Positions 1 to 9,630 of a stretch of DNA of 64,000 nucleotides are shown one piece after another. This DNA is from Robiginitomaculum sp. Its GTDB lineage: Bacteria > Pseudomonadota > Alphaproteobacteria > Caulobacterales > Maricaulaceae. Location of the stretch: positions 226,644 to 290,643 of the forward strand of contig JAESQN010000044.1 in assembly GCA_016765135.1 (NCBI GenBank), read 5' to 3'. Positions within the stretch are counted from its first letter, which is position 1; each line of letters starts with the position of its first letter. The notes beneath the pieces were generated by a model. The model was not told the DNA's origin. It did no database searches and worked only from the letters and a program-made list of their open reading frames with translations. Both the position numbers and the translations under genes were made by a program.

Positions 1-2
1 TG

Positions 3-185
3 CTGTTCGATATGGACAAAAATGACAAGAGCACCAAATGGATTGGTAAAATGTATGATCCAAAAGGCGGCGGTACTTATTACGGCAAGGTGAAGATATT
101 AAAAGACGGACGGGTGAAAATGTCAGGCTGTATAATGAAAGTTATGTGTAAATCCGAAAAATGGACACGCGTAGTTGGCAAATAA
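3..185 (+). CDS. DUF2147-type protein, C-terminal part
   Basis: The window opens inside a gene. Frame 3 reads without interruption to TAA at 183-185 and gives a 60-residue C-terminus containing GKMYDPKGGGTYYGKVKI and a Cys-containing stretch ending KSEKWTRVVGK. The pattern of a G-K-I/M-Y-x-P-K-x-G-x-x-Y start followed by C-x(5)-C and a W-T-R-V finish is typical of DUF2147 proteins, which are usually small exported proteins of unknown function. The signal peptide and start lie outside the window, so only the family assignment can be given. A strong terminator-like hairpin follows 28 nt after the stop, so this is probably the last gene of its transcript. Confidence 0.7.
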   Translation: MFDMDKNDKSTKWIGKMYDPKGGGTYYGKVKILKDGRVKMSGCIMKVMCKSEKWTRVVGK

Positions 186-213
186 TCAGCCAAAGCATTA
201 AGATACAGACAAA

Positions 214-246
214 CCGGGGCCAAACTGGTGTATGGCCCCGGCTTTT
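214..246 (+). terminator. Rho-independent terminator-like hairpin
   Basis: The arms CCGGGGCC (214-221) and GGCCCCGG (234-241) form a perfect 8-bp GC-rich stem around a 12-nt loop, followed by CTTTT. It lies just downstream of the DUF2147 stop and 115 nt before the next gene, the position expected for a terminator. Confidence 0.8.
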
Positions 247-360
247 ATGCAGTAAAATAGCAGTTGAAGCCTTTCCCTATAGTTAATGATGTGTATTACG
301 GCGATGTAATGTTGTGGGGCAGTCTACAATTTGGGAAATAAATTTAGTTGTGAGGTCTTC

Positions 361-1362
361 ATGATTGGGGATGAAAGTGGGGTACAGTTTAGGAGGAAAC
401 GCAAAATTTGCGTTTTAGCCTATGATAAATTACGTACATTTGAATACGCAATGGTGGTTGAGGTGTTTGTAACCGGCAAGCCAGAGAGCACACCGTGGTA
501 TACATTTAGTATTGTAAACGCCAGTAATCATGAAGTCACAGGGCTGGGAAATGTAACCCTGCGGCCGGAACATGGTTTGTCAGAATTTGCCGATGCTGAT
601 TTAATCATTATCCCTGGCTGGACGAGCAGGAACACACCTGTTTCCGGTGCGTTGAAAGCTGGAATCAAGAGCGCACATGCAAATGGTTGCCGCATAGCAG
701 CTAGCTGTTCGGGGATATTTGTATTGGCCCAATGCGGCTTGCTCGACGGGCGCAAAGCCACGACCCACTGGCGGTATGTAAAAACGTTATCGGAGCAATT
801 CCCAACAATAAATGTTGATCCTGATGTATTATTTGTAGACGAGGGGGATGTTTTGACATCTGCCGGGTCAATTTCAGGGATTGACTTGTTTTTGCATATT
901 GTGCGTCAGGATTATGGCAAAGAGCGTGCTGATGAAGTGGCTAAGCGTTTGGTCGTATCTGCACCTGACGGCGGCATGAGGGACAGTAGCCAGGCGCAAT
1001 ATTTTTCCCGTCAAATCAGTAATGAATATAAGGGTAATATTGCGATATTACTGGACGTTATCCGCGAAAACCTGGATCAGGGCTGGAATATAGGCCGAAT
1101 GGCGGAGCAATCCAAGACCTCACCCCGCACACTGCAACGCCGTATAAGGAATATGACGGGACTAAGCCCCCATTCTTGGCTGACAATGGAGCGCATTGAA
1201 GTGGTGAAAGATTTGTTGGAGACAACAAATCTGAATATTCAAAAAATCGCTGAATTAACCGGGCTTAAGACACCCGAGACACTGCGACACCATTTCAAGC
1301 GTATAACAGGCACCAGCCCCACCAAATTCCGCGCCAGTTTTAATCCAGGCGATAGACATTAG
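361..1362 (+). CDS. GlxA/FtrA-family transcriptional regulator (DJ-1/PfpI plus AraC domains)
   Basis: A 333-residue regulator with an N-terminal DJ-1/PfpI-like domain (about residues 12-190) and a C-terminal AraC-type double helix-turn-helix (about 235-330). The PfpI part keeps the nucleophile elbow A-S-C-S-G with Cys116, and the opening C-V-L-A-Y-D-x-L-x-T-F-E resembles E. coli FtrA. In this family the PfpI fold usually senses a metabolite or lacks enzyme activity, while the AraC part binds promoter DNA. The frame is open from a TTG at 331, but ATG 361 is chosen because GAGG (352-355) sits 5 nt before it. The gene is monocistronic, and its stop overlaps the stop of the convergent CBS gene by 4 nt. 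The regulated target cannot be told from the neighbours. Confidence 0.88.
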   Translation: MIGDESGVQFRRKRKICVLAYDKLRTFEYAMVVEVFVTGKPESTPWYTFSIVNASNHEVTGLGNVTLRPEHGLSEFADADLIIIPGWTSRNTPVSGALKAGIKSAHANGCRIAASCSGIFVLAQCGLLDGRKATTHWRYVKTLSEQFPTINVDPDVLFVDEGDVLTSAGSISGIDLFLHIVRQDYGKERADEVAKRLVVSAPDGGMRDSSQAQYFSRQISNEYKGNIAILLDVIRENLDQGWNIGRMAEQSKTSPRTLQRRIRNMTGLSPHSWLTMERIEVVKDLLETTNLNIQKIAELTGLKTPETLRHHFKRITGTSPTKFRASFNPGDRH

Positions 1363-1790
1363 CCCGTAGCGATATAATCGCGCAACACTGCGGCTTCATT
1401 TTCTGCATCAGATATTTTGCGTTTGACTACGTCTCCAATTGAAATCAGACCTTTGATCTCTTTGCCGTCCATCACTGGGATGTGACGGATACGCGAATTG
1501 GTCATGATCTCCATAACATCATCTATACTGGCGCTTTCATCGACAGTGAAAACTTTTTTTGTCATGGTTTTGGTCACGGGTTCGTCGCGAAACCCGGTTT
1601 CCTGAGCCAAAGCCCGCCGGATGATGTCCCGTTCCGACAAAATCCCTTTCATGTGGCCGTTTTTGTCCGTGACCAGAACGACGCCAATGTTTTTCGCGTT
1701 TAGCATTTCAATTGCTTCGCGCAATTTTGCGGTCTCTACGACCGAATATACGGCATTGTCTTTATTACCTATAAGTTCGCTTACACTCAT
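1359..1790 (-). CDS. CBS domain pair protein
   Basis: A 143-residue protein made almost entirely of two CBS motifs, about residues 8-64 and 73-130. Each contains the characteristic L-x-x-A-I/V-x-x-M...I-G-V/I-x-V-V/M-D and G-I-L/I-S-x-R/G-D-I/V-V/I-R/K segments. Tandem CBS domains bind adenosine nucleotides or SAM and often act as stand-alone energy or stress sensors; no catalytic domain is attached here. The ATG at 1790 is preceded by a full GGAGGT ribosome binding site (complement of 1795-1800) at 5-nt spacing, suggesting strong translation. It converges on the FtrA-like regulator with a 4-nt overlap. The partner protein it regulates is unknown. Confidence 0.93.
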   Translation of the reverse strand: MSVSELIGNKDNAVYSVVETAKLREAIEMLNAKNIGVVLVTDKNGHMKGILSERDIIRRALAQETGFRDEPVTKTMTKKVFTVDESASIDDVMEIMTNSRIRHIPVMDGKEIKGLISIGDVVKRKISDAENEAAVLRDYIATG

Positions 1791-1937
1791 ATCTACCTCC
1801 TAGCAGGGTCGTATAGCTTAAAATTGTGCTTTTGTCCAATCCGGTGTTTAAGTTTCTGATTCCACCGTATGAAAATTACCTTTTTCTTAAATATTTTAAG
1901 GCAAATTACTCTTAATAAGGAAATATCGGGGTGTAGG

Positions 1938-2564
1938 ATGACTAGATTTGTTTTAGTTTTACCGGGCGTGACAGCAATTGCATTGTTGGTGGGGGTTGCC
2001 TGTGGCGGTGTCCGTGATGCACAAGCGGCAGATAAAGTGTCGGATCAAGTACGGCTTGTAGCTCAAAGTCCTGAAGAAATAGAACCTTCCCCATTTGACT
2101 TTGTTCGACAGGCAGCAGAAACTTCAAATAAGAGTTCTTTCAGCCAGAAGCAAGTAGGTCAAATCGGAGAGCCTGCAGTATTTGCTAGCCAAAAGCTGTT
2201 AAATAGTGGCGAACCAACACTACAATACAATAAAAAATTTATAGCAAAGCCGGGCGAAGCTCAAAAACTGTATAAAACCCTCGTGCAAAAATACGGCCCG
2301 CCTAAATCTGTGCGCGGTACATCCCATGTTTGGGATATTGAAAATCCGAGCACCAGTCATAAGCAGTCTGATACAGTTGCGGTAATTCTCAGCATTGAGG
2401 AAAGTGGAGCTTTTGAGCTGATTATGGACCGTGACCGGGGTGAAGATGGCCGCGCGACCTGGGCTTTACCAAGGCGCCAAATGGATAGCCGTGTACCTTC
2501 AAAAACCTCCAGAAATTCACCAAAGCCAGCAAATGTTCGCCCGCTTTTGGTAAACCCTGGTTAA
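1938..2564 (+). CDS. Hypothetical exported protein
   Basis: Not recognised. The ATG at 1938 gives 208 residues starting with a basic residue and a hydrophobic stretch (MTRFVLVLPGVTAIALLVGV), with a likely signal peptidase I site after A-Q-A. The frame is open to an ATG at 1869, but that would put 23 residues before the signal sequence. The mature part has a low-complexity Ser/Gln-rich first half and a more ordered second half (K-Y-G-P-P-K-S-V-R-G...H-V-W-D-I-E...D-T-V-A-V-I-L-S-I), which could be a small beta-rich domain. A Cys lies near the signal, but G rather than L/V/I is at -3, so a lipoprotein is unlikely. Its stop is 3 nt before the GTG of the P-domain protein, so the two are probably co-expressed. 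Confidence 0.6.
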   Translation: MTRFVLVLPGVTAIALLVGVACGGVRDAQAADKVSDQVRLVAQSPEEIEPSPFDFVRQAAETSNKSSFSQKQVGQIGEPAVFASQKLLNSGEPTLQYNKKFIAKPGEAQKLYKTLVQKYGPPKSVRGTSHVWDIENPSTSHKQSDTVAVILSIEESGAFELIMDRDRGEDGRATWALPRRQMDSRVPSKTSRNSPKPANVRPLLVNPG

Positions 2565-2567
2565 GCC

Positions 2568-4586
2568 GTGGGTTTACGGGTAACATTTTTGCGAATTTTA
2601 GCCGTTGTAACGGGCTTCATAAGTGCATTAGCTAGTCTTCCCGTATTTGCGCAGGTCGTTGGCCCTTATGAAAATACGACAGTGGCAACGATTAACGGGT
2701 CTACTAATTGCGGCGGTGGAGAATTTACCCGGATTATCAATGTGCCCGCAGCGGATGTATTCTTTATTGGAGATTTGGACGTGGGGTTTCTGGCCAGCCA
2801 TTCCTGGCGCGGCGACATTCGGCTTGATTTACAATCCCCAGTCGGAACGACCGTGCGCCTGATCAATGATGATACGAGTACCGCTGGTAACCCGAACAAT
2901 GTCAATGTGCGTATGGACGACGGGGCGGCTACAGTTATTTACACGGCCCCACATAACACCAATGACGGTCTTACCGCGCCGCCCTATGAAAATCTGGTTA
3001 GTCCGCACAACCCATTGTCGGCCTTTAACGGGGAAAACGGAGCTGGAAACTGGACATTGACCATATGTGATAATTTTCCAGGCGATGATGATGGGCAGTT
3101 CAGGCGGGCGAATTTATTTTTCACGGCTGCAATAGGTACGGATTTGTCATTGGCACTAGGAACAAGCGATACCACGCCCAATATAGGCACCAATCTCGTG
3201 CTTACTGTTGATGTTTCACATGCAGGCCCGGTGGCAGCTTCAGGGATTACGGCGGATATCACCTTGCCGACGGGGTTGAGTTATGTGTCAGACAACGGCG
3301 GTGGGAGTTTTAACTCTGGTACGGGTGTGTGGACACTTCCCGGCTCGCTTTTAAATGCCTCTACAAATTTGCAGATCACAACCTTTGTAAATGCGAGCGG
3401 GGCTTATAATGTTGTAACAGAAATAGCCACGGCCAGTGGTGCCGATCCGGATTCTACACCAGGCAACGGCGTGACCAGCGAAGATGATTATGACGCCTTG
3501 CTTTTGGTGCCTGTGACGCCCGCAGTGCCAGTATTGTCTTGTCCGGGCGCACCAGAAGTTCTGAATTGGGCTAGTGTAGTGTGGGGTGAAGGTGATTTGG
3601 CCAATAGCTATGCGGTGGGCGGGGAAACCATAGCTATTACCATTGCTGACCCGGATAATAGCTTGCAAGTTAATGGCGCATTTGGTGGACAGACACCTAT
3701 CGTGAGCACAGCCAATACGGGCGGGTTGTTGCCAGCAGAATCCAGCTTGCATTTTTTAGCCAATCAGCCCACCCAGGCAAGTATAGTTGGAATGGAATTT
3801 GCTTTGGGAGATGCTGGTATAGGCGTCGCAAGTTTCCAGGCTAGCATTTGGGATGTGGACTTTGGCGCGGCGCAGTTTGAAGATCAAATCACGGTACTGG
3901 GTTCTTTAAGCGGCACGCCGGTTCCCGTTACCCTGTTTACCAGCTCTGCCAACGGTGCATCAGGAGGTGTGGTCACCGGTGTCTCCGGGGCAGATTCAAC
4001 TTCCGGCGTCGGCAATATGACTATTGAGTTTAACGCACCCATTGATACGTTGGTGATCGAGTACGGAAACGGTACAAATGCACCAGCAAATCCAGGCAAT
4101 CAGGGCATTGCGCTACATGATCTTAGTTTTTGCCCGGTGCTAACTGCTGTGCTGAGCGCAGAAAAAACGACCGCCCTCTATGACCCATTGTCTGAGGGTT
4201 TATATATGATACCGGGAAATGATGTGATTTATACAATCACATTTACCAATACTGGTGATGGGGCAACCGACAATGACAGCGTGGTCATAATCGATGCGAT
4301 GCCGTCCGAAATAGAGTTTTATAATGGCGATATTGATGACGGTGGCCCGGAAACCACACCAGTAACAGGCACAGACAATGGTAGCGGCCTGACCTTTAAC
4401 TATGCGGCAGATGTTCGCTATGCCAACACAGGCTCACCGCCTGCCAATTTTGCGGCCTGTAGTTACACACCCACAGCAGGATATGACCCTAATGTTACCT
4501 ATATTTGTATCAATCCATCAGGTGTCATGGCCGCAGGAGACCCGGATCCAAGTTTTGATGTGAGATTCCGCGCCAGAATAAAATAG
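2568..4586 (+). CDS. Secreted P-domain and DUF11-repeat surface protein
   Basis: A 672-residue exported protein beginning at GTG 2568, with a signal peptide that probably ends at V-F-A-Q near residue 29. Residues about 35-185 look like a P/homo-B (proprotein convertase) domain: the pattern G-D-I-R-L-D-L-x-S-P-x-G-T with N-G-x-W-T/N-L-T-I-C-D and D-D-D-G near its end is characteristic. A DUF11 repeat follows (about 190-310), then a middle domain of unknown fold and a second DUF11-like segment (about 540-670, with Y-T-I-T-F-T-N-T-G and V-I-I-D-A-M-P). DUF11 repeats are common in long cell-surface or matrix proteins. There is no visible protease domain, membrane anchor or LPXTG-like sorting signal, so the export route after Sec is unclear. 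It directly follows another exported hypothetical protein. Confidence 0.75.
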   Translation: MGLRVTFLRILAVVTGFISALASLPVFAQVVGPYENTTVATINGSTNCGGGEFTRIINVPAADVFFIGDLDVGFLASHSWRGDIRLDLQSPVGTTVRLINDDTSTAGNPNNVNVRMDDGAATVIYTAPHNTNDGLTAPPYENLVSPHNPLSAFNGENGAGNWTLTICDNFPGDDDGQFRRANLFFTAAIGTDLSLALGTSDTTPNIGTNLVLTVDVSHAGPVAASGITADITLPTGLSYVSDNGGGSFNSGTGVWTLPGSLLNASTNLQITTFVNASGAYNVVTEIATASGADPDSTPGNGVTSEDDYDALLLVPVTPAVPVLSCPGAPEVLNWASVVWGEGDLANSYAVGGETIAITIADPDNSLQVNGAFGGQTPIVSTANTGGLLPAESSLHFLANQPTQASIVGMEFALGDAGIGVASFQASIWDVDFGAAQFEDQITVLGSLSGTPVPVTLFTSSANGASGGVVTGVSGADSTSGVGNMTIEFNAPIDTLVIEYGNGTNAPANPGNQGIALHDLSFCPVLTAVLSAEKTTALYDPLSEGLYMIPGNDVIYTITFTNTGDGATDNDSVVIIDAMPSEIEFYNGDIDDGGPETTPVTGTDNGSGLTFNYAADVRYANTGSPPANFAACSYTPTAGYDPNVTYICINPSGVMAAGDPDPSFDVRFRARIK

Positions 4587-4692
4587 CCCAAAAAGCATAA
4601 AAAAAGTATTTTCCTGTTTATTCCAAACACTTTTACGTGTAATTTTATCGAAACATTGACTGTTGTTGGTTCACATCTTTTTGGATTGAGTT

Positions 4693-7600
4693 ATGGCTGG
4701 ATTAAAATTCACAAAAACCGCATTCATCAAAGCCGCCATGGGCGATAGCTCATGGTATAATGCAGACGGGTTTGAGCCAGGGGCAGAGCAGTTTTTAAAA
4801 ACCTATTATGATGATACAGAGCAAAATGATGGCCTTGCGCTTCCAATGGAGGATATATTAGCGCTAGCGCGGGGGTTTTGGATGTCCGGGGATTGCCGCA
4901 AGATAGGTTCGTCGATTATTCGTGTTGAGCCTATATCCCATATAAGCGCGTTGGCAGACCGTTATGATGTCGTGGAAATTGTCGCAGATGACCGAACCTT
5001 TTTGGTTGATTCTGTCATTGGTGAAATTTCCAGCCACGGTATTGACATTATGGCGCTTTACCACCCTATCGTTGAGGGCTTTCGCAATGCTGAGGGGCTT
5101 TGGCGCAAAAAGGGCGAAAAAGTCCGCGAATCCATGATGCAAGTGCTGATTTCCCGTCAGAGTCAGCAAGGGCGTATAGCGATTAAGAAGGGGATAAAAA
5201 AAACCCTGAACGATCTGGACGCAATCAACTCAGATTTCAAGCCGATGCTTGCCTTGTTGGAAGCCCGTATCGCGAAACTGTCACAACAGCATGGCGATGT
5301 ACCAAAAGATGTGCTGGACGAGGCGTGTGAGTTTCTGGAATGGATAGTGGAAGGCAATTTTGTTCTGCTTGGATCTCGTACATTTATCTATGAAAGCGGC
5401 AAAGCTAAGAGCAAAGGCGGGAAGGGACGAAGTTATGATTACGCTCGGCCTGAATTGATCACGGAAAATAGTTTGGGTGTTCTGCGTGATGACAGTCAGA
5501 TGATATTGCGCCAAAGCAGTGAGCCGGCCAGAATTTCGTCCAATGTAGAGGCTTCACTTTTGGAAAAAGACCCGGTGACCGTAGCAAAATCAAATTTGTT
5601 TTCACGGGTACATCGGCGTGTACGCATGGATTATATTTCTATCAAACACTATAATGAGCAAGGCAAGGTCAATGGAGAGACCCGTATCGTCGGCTTGTTC
5701 ACGGTTGATGCCTATTCCCGTTCACCAAAATATGTCCCGTTAATCCGCCGTAAAGTGGAGCAAATACTGCACCGGTATGGGGCGTCCCCAAACTCGCACA
5801 ATGCCAAGCGTTTGGAATTTGTGCTATCCTCTTACCCTCGCGACGAGCTTTTTCAAAGTTCTGAAGATGATTTGTACCGCATAGCGACGGGCATCGCCAA
5901 GGCATTTGACCGTCCCCGTACTCGTTTGTTTGTACGTTATGACACGTTCAAGCGCTTTGTTTCTGCGTTGGTTTTTGTACCGCGTGAAAATTACAACTCT
6001 ACGGTTCGTCAGCGTATTGGTAATTGTTTGAAGACGGCTTGGAATGGCCGGGTATCAGCATTTTATCCCCAATATAGCGATTCGCCCCTGGCTCGCGTGC
6101 ATTTCATTATTGGGCTTGATCCGGATAGTCACGAAACACCAAATATCAAAGACCTTGAAGCCGAAATTGCTCTTCTGAGCCAACCTTGGTCGGCCGGGCT
6201 GCAAACCCATGCGGAAAACCATCAGGATGTATCCCTGGTCAATAGACTACCTGCTTATAAAAGTGCTTTTTCAGCAGCTTATCAAGCCAACTTTAGCGCT
6301 GAGGAAGCCGTAAAAGACATTGCCGTCATAGAGAGCGTAACCAAAGACAACCCGACCGCCGTGCGTGTAAGTACCCGTGACGGCGATGGGCCTAAAGTTT
6401 TCAGAGCCAAATTTTACAGTTGGAAGAACCGTCTGGAACTTTCGGACGTGATGCCGATATTTAACAATATGGGGTTATTTGTAGCCCAGGAAACCGGGTT
6501 TAAAATTACGCCCAACTCCTCCGATAAATCCGAGAAGATATGGATACATGATTATGAGATGCGTCTGGATAATGCTCAGGATGACCGTTTAGGACTTGAA
6601 AGTGTTTTTCAAAGTGCGTTTTTGTCTATTTGGAACGGCCAGAATGAAGATGACGGGTTTAACGCCCTCATCTTGCCCCAAGCAGTCGAATGGCGGCGGG
6701 TTGCGGTTTTGCGGCTCTTGGCGCGTTACCGCAAACAGTCGGGACTTGATCCGTCCGAGCAGGTGCAAATCGAGGCCTTGGCGACATATCCCAAAATTAC
6801 GAGCTTGATGCTGGAATTATTTGCGGTGAAATTCGATCCCTCGCTCAAATTATCTATGGAAAAGCGGCGAGAAAAAGCCAAAGCTATTGAAACCACGGTG
6901 TTTGCTGAAATGGAGAAAGTCTCCACCCTTGATCATGACCGTGCTTTACGCCGCATGGCGTTGGTTTTGTCGGCGGCCTTGCGCACCAATTATTATGTCA
7001 AAGACGAAGAGGGTAAGTCCCGGCCATACATATCTCTGAAAATCGATTCGCAAGCTCTGGACGCTTTGCCAGCCCCCAAGCCATACCGCGAAATATTTGT
7101 TTGGTCGCCTCGGGTTGAGGGTGTACATATCCGCTTTGGCCCGGTTGCGCGGGGCGGGTTGCGATGGTCTGACAGGCGCGATGATTTTCGCACCGAAGTA
7201 CTTGGCCTTGTCAAAGCCCAGCAAGTCAAAAATGCGGTCATTGTTCCCGTCGGCTCCAAAGGCGGCTTTTTCCCTAAACAATTACCAACGGGTGGAAGCC
7301 GGGATGATGTGTTTGCCGAGGGCATTGCAGCCTATACCCAATTTATCAGCGGCCTCTTGGATATAACCGACACCTATAAGGGCAAAAACACGGTCACCCC
7401 GGACAATGTCGTGTGCTGGGACGACCCAGACCCCTATCTTGTTGTAGCGGCGGATAAAGGCACTGCTACATTTTCTGATATTGCTAACGGCATTGCGGCG
7501 AAATACGGATTCTGGCTTGACGATGCATTTGCTTCGGGCGGCTCGGTTGGTTATGACCACAAGGCGATGGGTATTACCGCCAAGGGGGGCTGGGAAGCCG

Positions 7601-9555
7601 TGAAGCGACATTTCCGCGAAATGGGCAAGGATATTCAAACAGAAGAATTCGGGGTTATCGGCATTGGCGATATGTCCGGTGATGTATTTGGCAATGGCAT
7701 GTTATTGTCTAAAAAAATCCGCCTGCTGGCGGCTTTCGACCACCGCGATATTTTTATCGACCCAGACCCGGATACGGCTAAAACCTTCAAAGAGCGCAAG
7801 AGATTGTTTGAAAAGCCCCGTTCCAGTTGGCAGGACTATAACACAAAGCTGATTTCCAAGGGTGGCGGCGTGTTTTCCCGCAGCAACAAATCCATCAGTT
7901 TAACGCCGGAAATTCAAAAGCTGACAGGGCTTGCAGCAGAGAAGGTCACGCCCAACGAGTTGATGCAGGCTTTGTTGAAATCACCGTGCGAACTGCTATG
8001 GTTTGGCGGTATTGGAACCTATATCAAGGCTGCGTCCGAGACTCATGATGATGCTTATGATAAGACAAATAATGCTATTAGAATAAATGGTTTAGAGTTA
8101 AAAGCTAAAGTAATTGGCGAGGGCGCAAATCTGGGCGTCACCCAAGCTGGTCGCATTGAATTTGCCCAAAATGGCGGACGGGTCAACACGGATGCTATTG
8201 ATAATTCAGCCGGTGTGGATTGCTCTGACAATGAGGTTAACATTAAGATTTTACTTGCAGGTGCCATTGAATGCGGTGAGCTTGAAAAGAGCAAACGTGT
8301 TAAATTGCTGGAGGTCATGACGGATGATGTGTCTGCACTGGTTTTAAAGCATAATTACGACCAAACAGGCGCACTTTCTTTGGCGCACATGTATGCCAAA
8401 GAAGACCACTATGCCTATGAAAGGTTTATGGAGACACTGGAAGCACAAGGCCAGTTAGACCGAAGTGTAGAGGGTTTGCCATCGGCTTCAGAAATGCAGA
8501 TAATTGGCGACAATAACGAACGGTTGACGCGTCCAGAAATAGCCGTGCTGAATGCCTATGCCAAGATTGTTCTATTTGATGATTTAATCACCACAGATGT
8601 TGCGGATGATCCGTTCTTTGGCGCAATGCTGCGTGATTATTTCCCGAAAGCCGCCCAGGGGTTTGGCACAGCTCTCAAACGGCACCGTTTGCGCCGCGAA
8701 ATCATTATTTCGCGTCTTTGCAATAGAATTGTTGATGTTGGCGGCCCGGTATTTATGTCTGGTCTGGGTGAGCAAACAAATGGCAGTCCCGGTGAAATCG
8801 CCAAGGCTTTCACAATCGCTTATGAGGTTTTACAAATCGACAAAATCCGTACCGCAATAAACGGTCTTGATAATAAAATCAGTGCCGAAGCACAATTGAG
8901 CCTGCAAGCCGAAATCTCAACCGTGTTGCAGCGAGTTATTGGCTGGTTAGTGCGGCGCGGTGAAAGCGGCAACATCAACATGCGCATAGCCAGGCGTACC
9001 GACGGCTTGTCTCATGTGGACGAGGGCTGGGTTGATGTATTGTCCAGCTATGACAACAGACGGGTTGCGGCGCGGATCGGGCGGTTTATTCGCTCCGGGA
9101 TACCTGAAGCTTTGGCGGCGGATGTATCTTTGCTGCGTGCGCGGGCTTCCGGGTTTGATGTGGTCGAGTTAACTGAAAAAACAGGTTGGCCCATTCGCAA
9201 GGCCGCCGAGTTGTTTTATGATATGGGCGGGCGCTTTAAAATCGACCGCTTGCGCTCTATGTCCATGAAAACCCAGCCCAAAACCCATTGGGAAGGACTT
9301 GCGCAACAACGTATAGAAGAAGACTATTACGCCGCCCAGGCGGCTCTGGCCTTAGAGGCTGCTCGCGCACATATTGATCAAGGCGGAACAGCCAAGGCCG
9401 CAACAAAAACCATGATTGGGACATATATCGCAGCAAAACCCCATGCGGTACAGGCATATGATGCAGCATATACCAAAATCAATGCATCCGGGGGTTGGAC
9501 TTTGGCCAAATTCGCTATCGTCAATGCGCAGTTACGGGAGTTATTAGCCACATAG
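4693..9555 (+). CDS. gdh: NAD-specific glutamate dehydrogenase, large (~180 kDa) class
   Basis: A 1620-residue enzyme that interconverts glutamate and 2-oxoglutarate plus ammonia with NAD. The length and composition fit the GDH-180 class of Proteobacteria and Actinobacteria: a long N-terminal regulatory region with ACT-like segments (about 1-700), then the catalytic domain. The dehydrogenase core is visible at about residues 810-870 as G-G-L-R-W-S-D-R-x-D-D-F-R-T-E-V-L-G-L-V-K-A-Q and P-V-G-S-K-G-G-F-F. The F-A-S-G-G-S-x-G-Y-D-H-K segment and the nucleotide-binding G-E-G-A-N-L-G-V-T-Q follow. ATG 4693 fits the family's usual start. It is transcribed alone, with 106 nt upstream and 75 nt before the lipid operon. 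In this class the enzyme mainly works catabolically on glutamate. Confidence 0.97.
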   Translation: MAGLKFTKTAFIKAAMGDSSWYNADGFEPGAEQFLKTYYDDTEQNDGLALPMEDILALARGFWMSGDCRKIGSSIIRVEPISHISALADRYDVVEIVADDRTFLVDSVIGEISSHGIDIMALYHPIVEGFRNAEGLWRKKGEKVRESMMQVLISRQSQQGRIAIKKGIKKTLNDLDAINSDFKPMLALLEARIAKLSQQHGDVPKDVLDEACEFLEWIVEGNFVLLGSRTFIYESGKAKSKGGKGRSYDYARPELITENSLGVLRDDSQMILRQSSEPARISSNVEASLLEKDPVTVAKSNLFSRVHRRVRMDYISIKHYNEQGKVNGETRIVGLFTVDAYSRSPKYVPLIRRKVEQILHRYGASPNSHNAKRLEFVLSSYPRDELFQSSEDDLYRIATGIAKAFDRPRTRLFVRYDTFKRFVSALVFVPRENYNSTVRQRIGNCLKTAWNGRVSAFYPQYSDSPLARVHFIIGLDPDSHETPNIKDLEAEIALLSQPWSAGLQTHAENHQDVSLVNRLPAYKSAFSAAYQANFSAEEAVKDIAVIESVTKDNPTAVRVSTRDGDGPKVFRAKFYSWKNRLELSDVMPIFNNMGLFVAQETGFKITPNSSDKSEKIWIHDYEMRLDNAQDDRLGLESVFQSAFLSIWNGQNEDDGFNALILPQAVEWRRVAVLRLLARYRKQSGLDPSEQVQIEALATYPKITSLMLELFAVKFDPSLKLSMEKRREKAKAIETTVFAEMEKVSTLDHDRALRRMALVLSAALRTNYYVKDEEGKSRPYISLKIDSQALDALPAPKPYREIFVWSPRVEGVHIRFGPVARGGLRWSDRRDDFRTEVLGLVKAQQVKNAVIVPVGSKGGFFPKQLPTGGSRDDVFAEGIAAYTQFISGLLDITDTYKGKNTVTPDNVVCWDDPDPYLVVAADKGTATFSDIANGIAAKYGFWLDDAFASGGSVGYDHKAMGITAKGGWEAVKRHFREMGKDIQTEEFGVIGIGDMSGDVFGNGMLLSKKIRLLAAFDHRDIFIDPDPDTAKTFKERKRLFEKPRSSWQDYNTKLISKGGGVFSRSNKSISLTPEIQKLTGLAAEKVTPNELMQALLKSPCELLWFGGIGTYIKAASETHDDAYDKTNNAIRINGLELKAKVIGEGANLGVTQAGRIEFAQNGGRVNTDAIDNSAGVDCSDNEVNIKILLAGAIECGELEKSKRVKLLEVMTDDVSALVLKHNYDQTGALSLAHMYAKEDHYAYERFMETLEAQGQLDRSVEGLPSASEMQIIGDNNERLTRPEIAVLNAYAKIVLFDDLITTDVADDPFFGAMLRDYFPKAAQGFGTALKRHRLRREIIISRLCNRIVDVGGPVFMSGLGEQTNGSPGEIAKAFTIAYEVLQIDKIRTAINGLDNKISAEAQLSLQAEISTVLQRVIGWLVRRGESGNINMRIARRTDGLSHVDEGWVDVLSSYDNRRVAARIGRFIRSGIPEALAADVSLLRARASGFDVVELTEKTGWPIRKAAELFYDMGGRFKIDRLRSMSMKTQPKTHWEGLAQQRIEEDYYAAQAALALEAARAHIDQGGTAKAATKTMIGTYIAAKPHAVQAYDAAYTKINASGGWTLAKFAIVNAQLRELLAT

Positions 9556-9630
9556 ACGCACTTTACATTCTAATTTTTTTGGGTATTAAGGCAAAACCGT
9601 GACATATACTGTGTTACCAAGGGGATATAT

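Noticed and set aside
1938..2564. Lipoprotein signal in the exported hypothetical protein
   Set aside because: The residue at -3 before the Cys is Gly rather than Leu/Val/Ile, and an A-Q-A signal peptidase I site is better placed.
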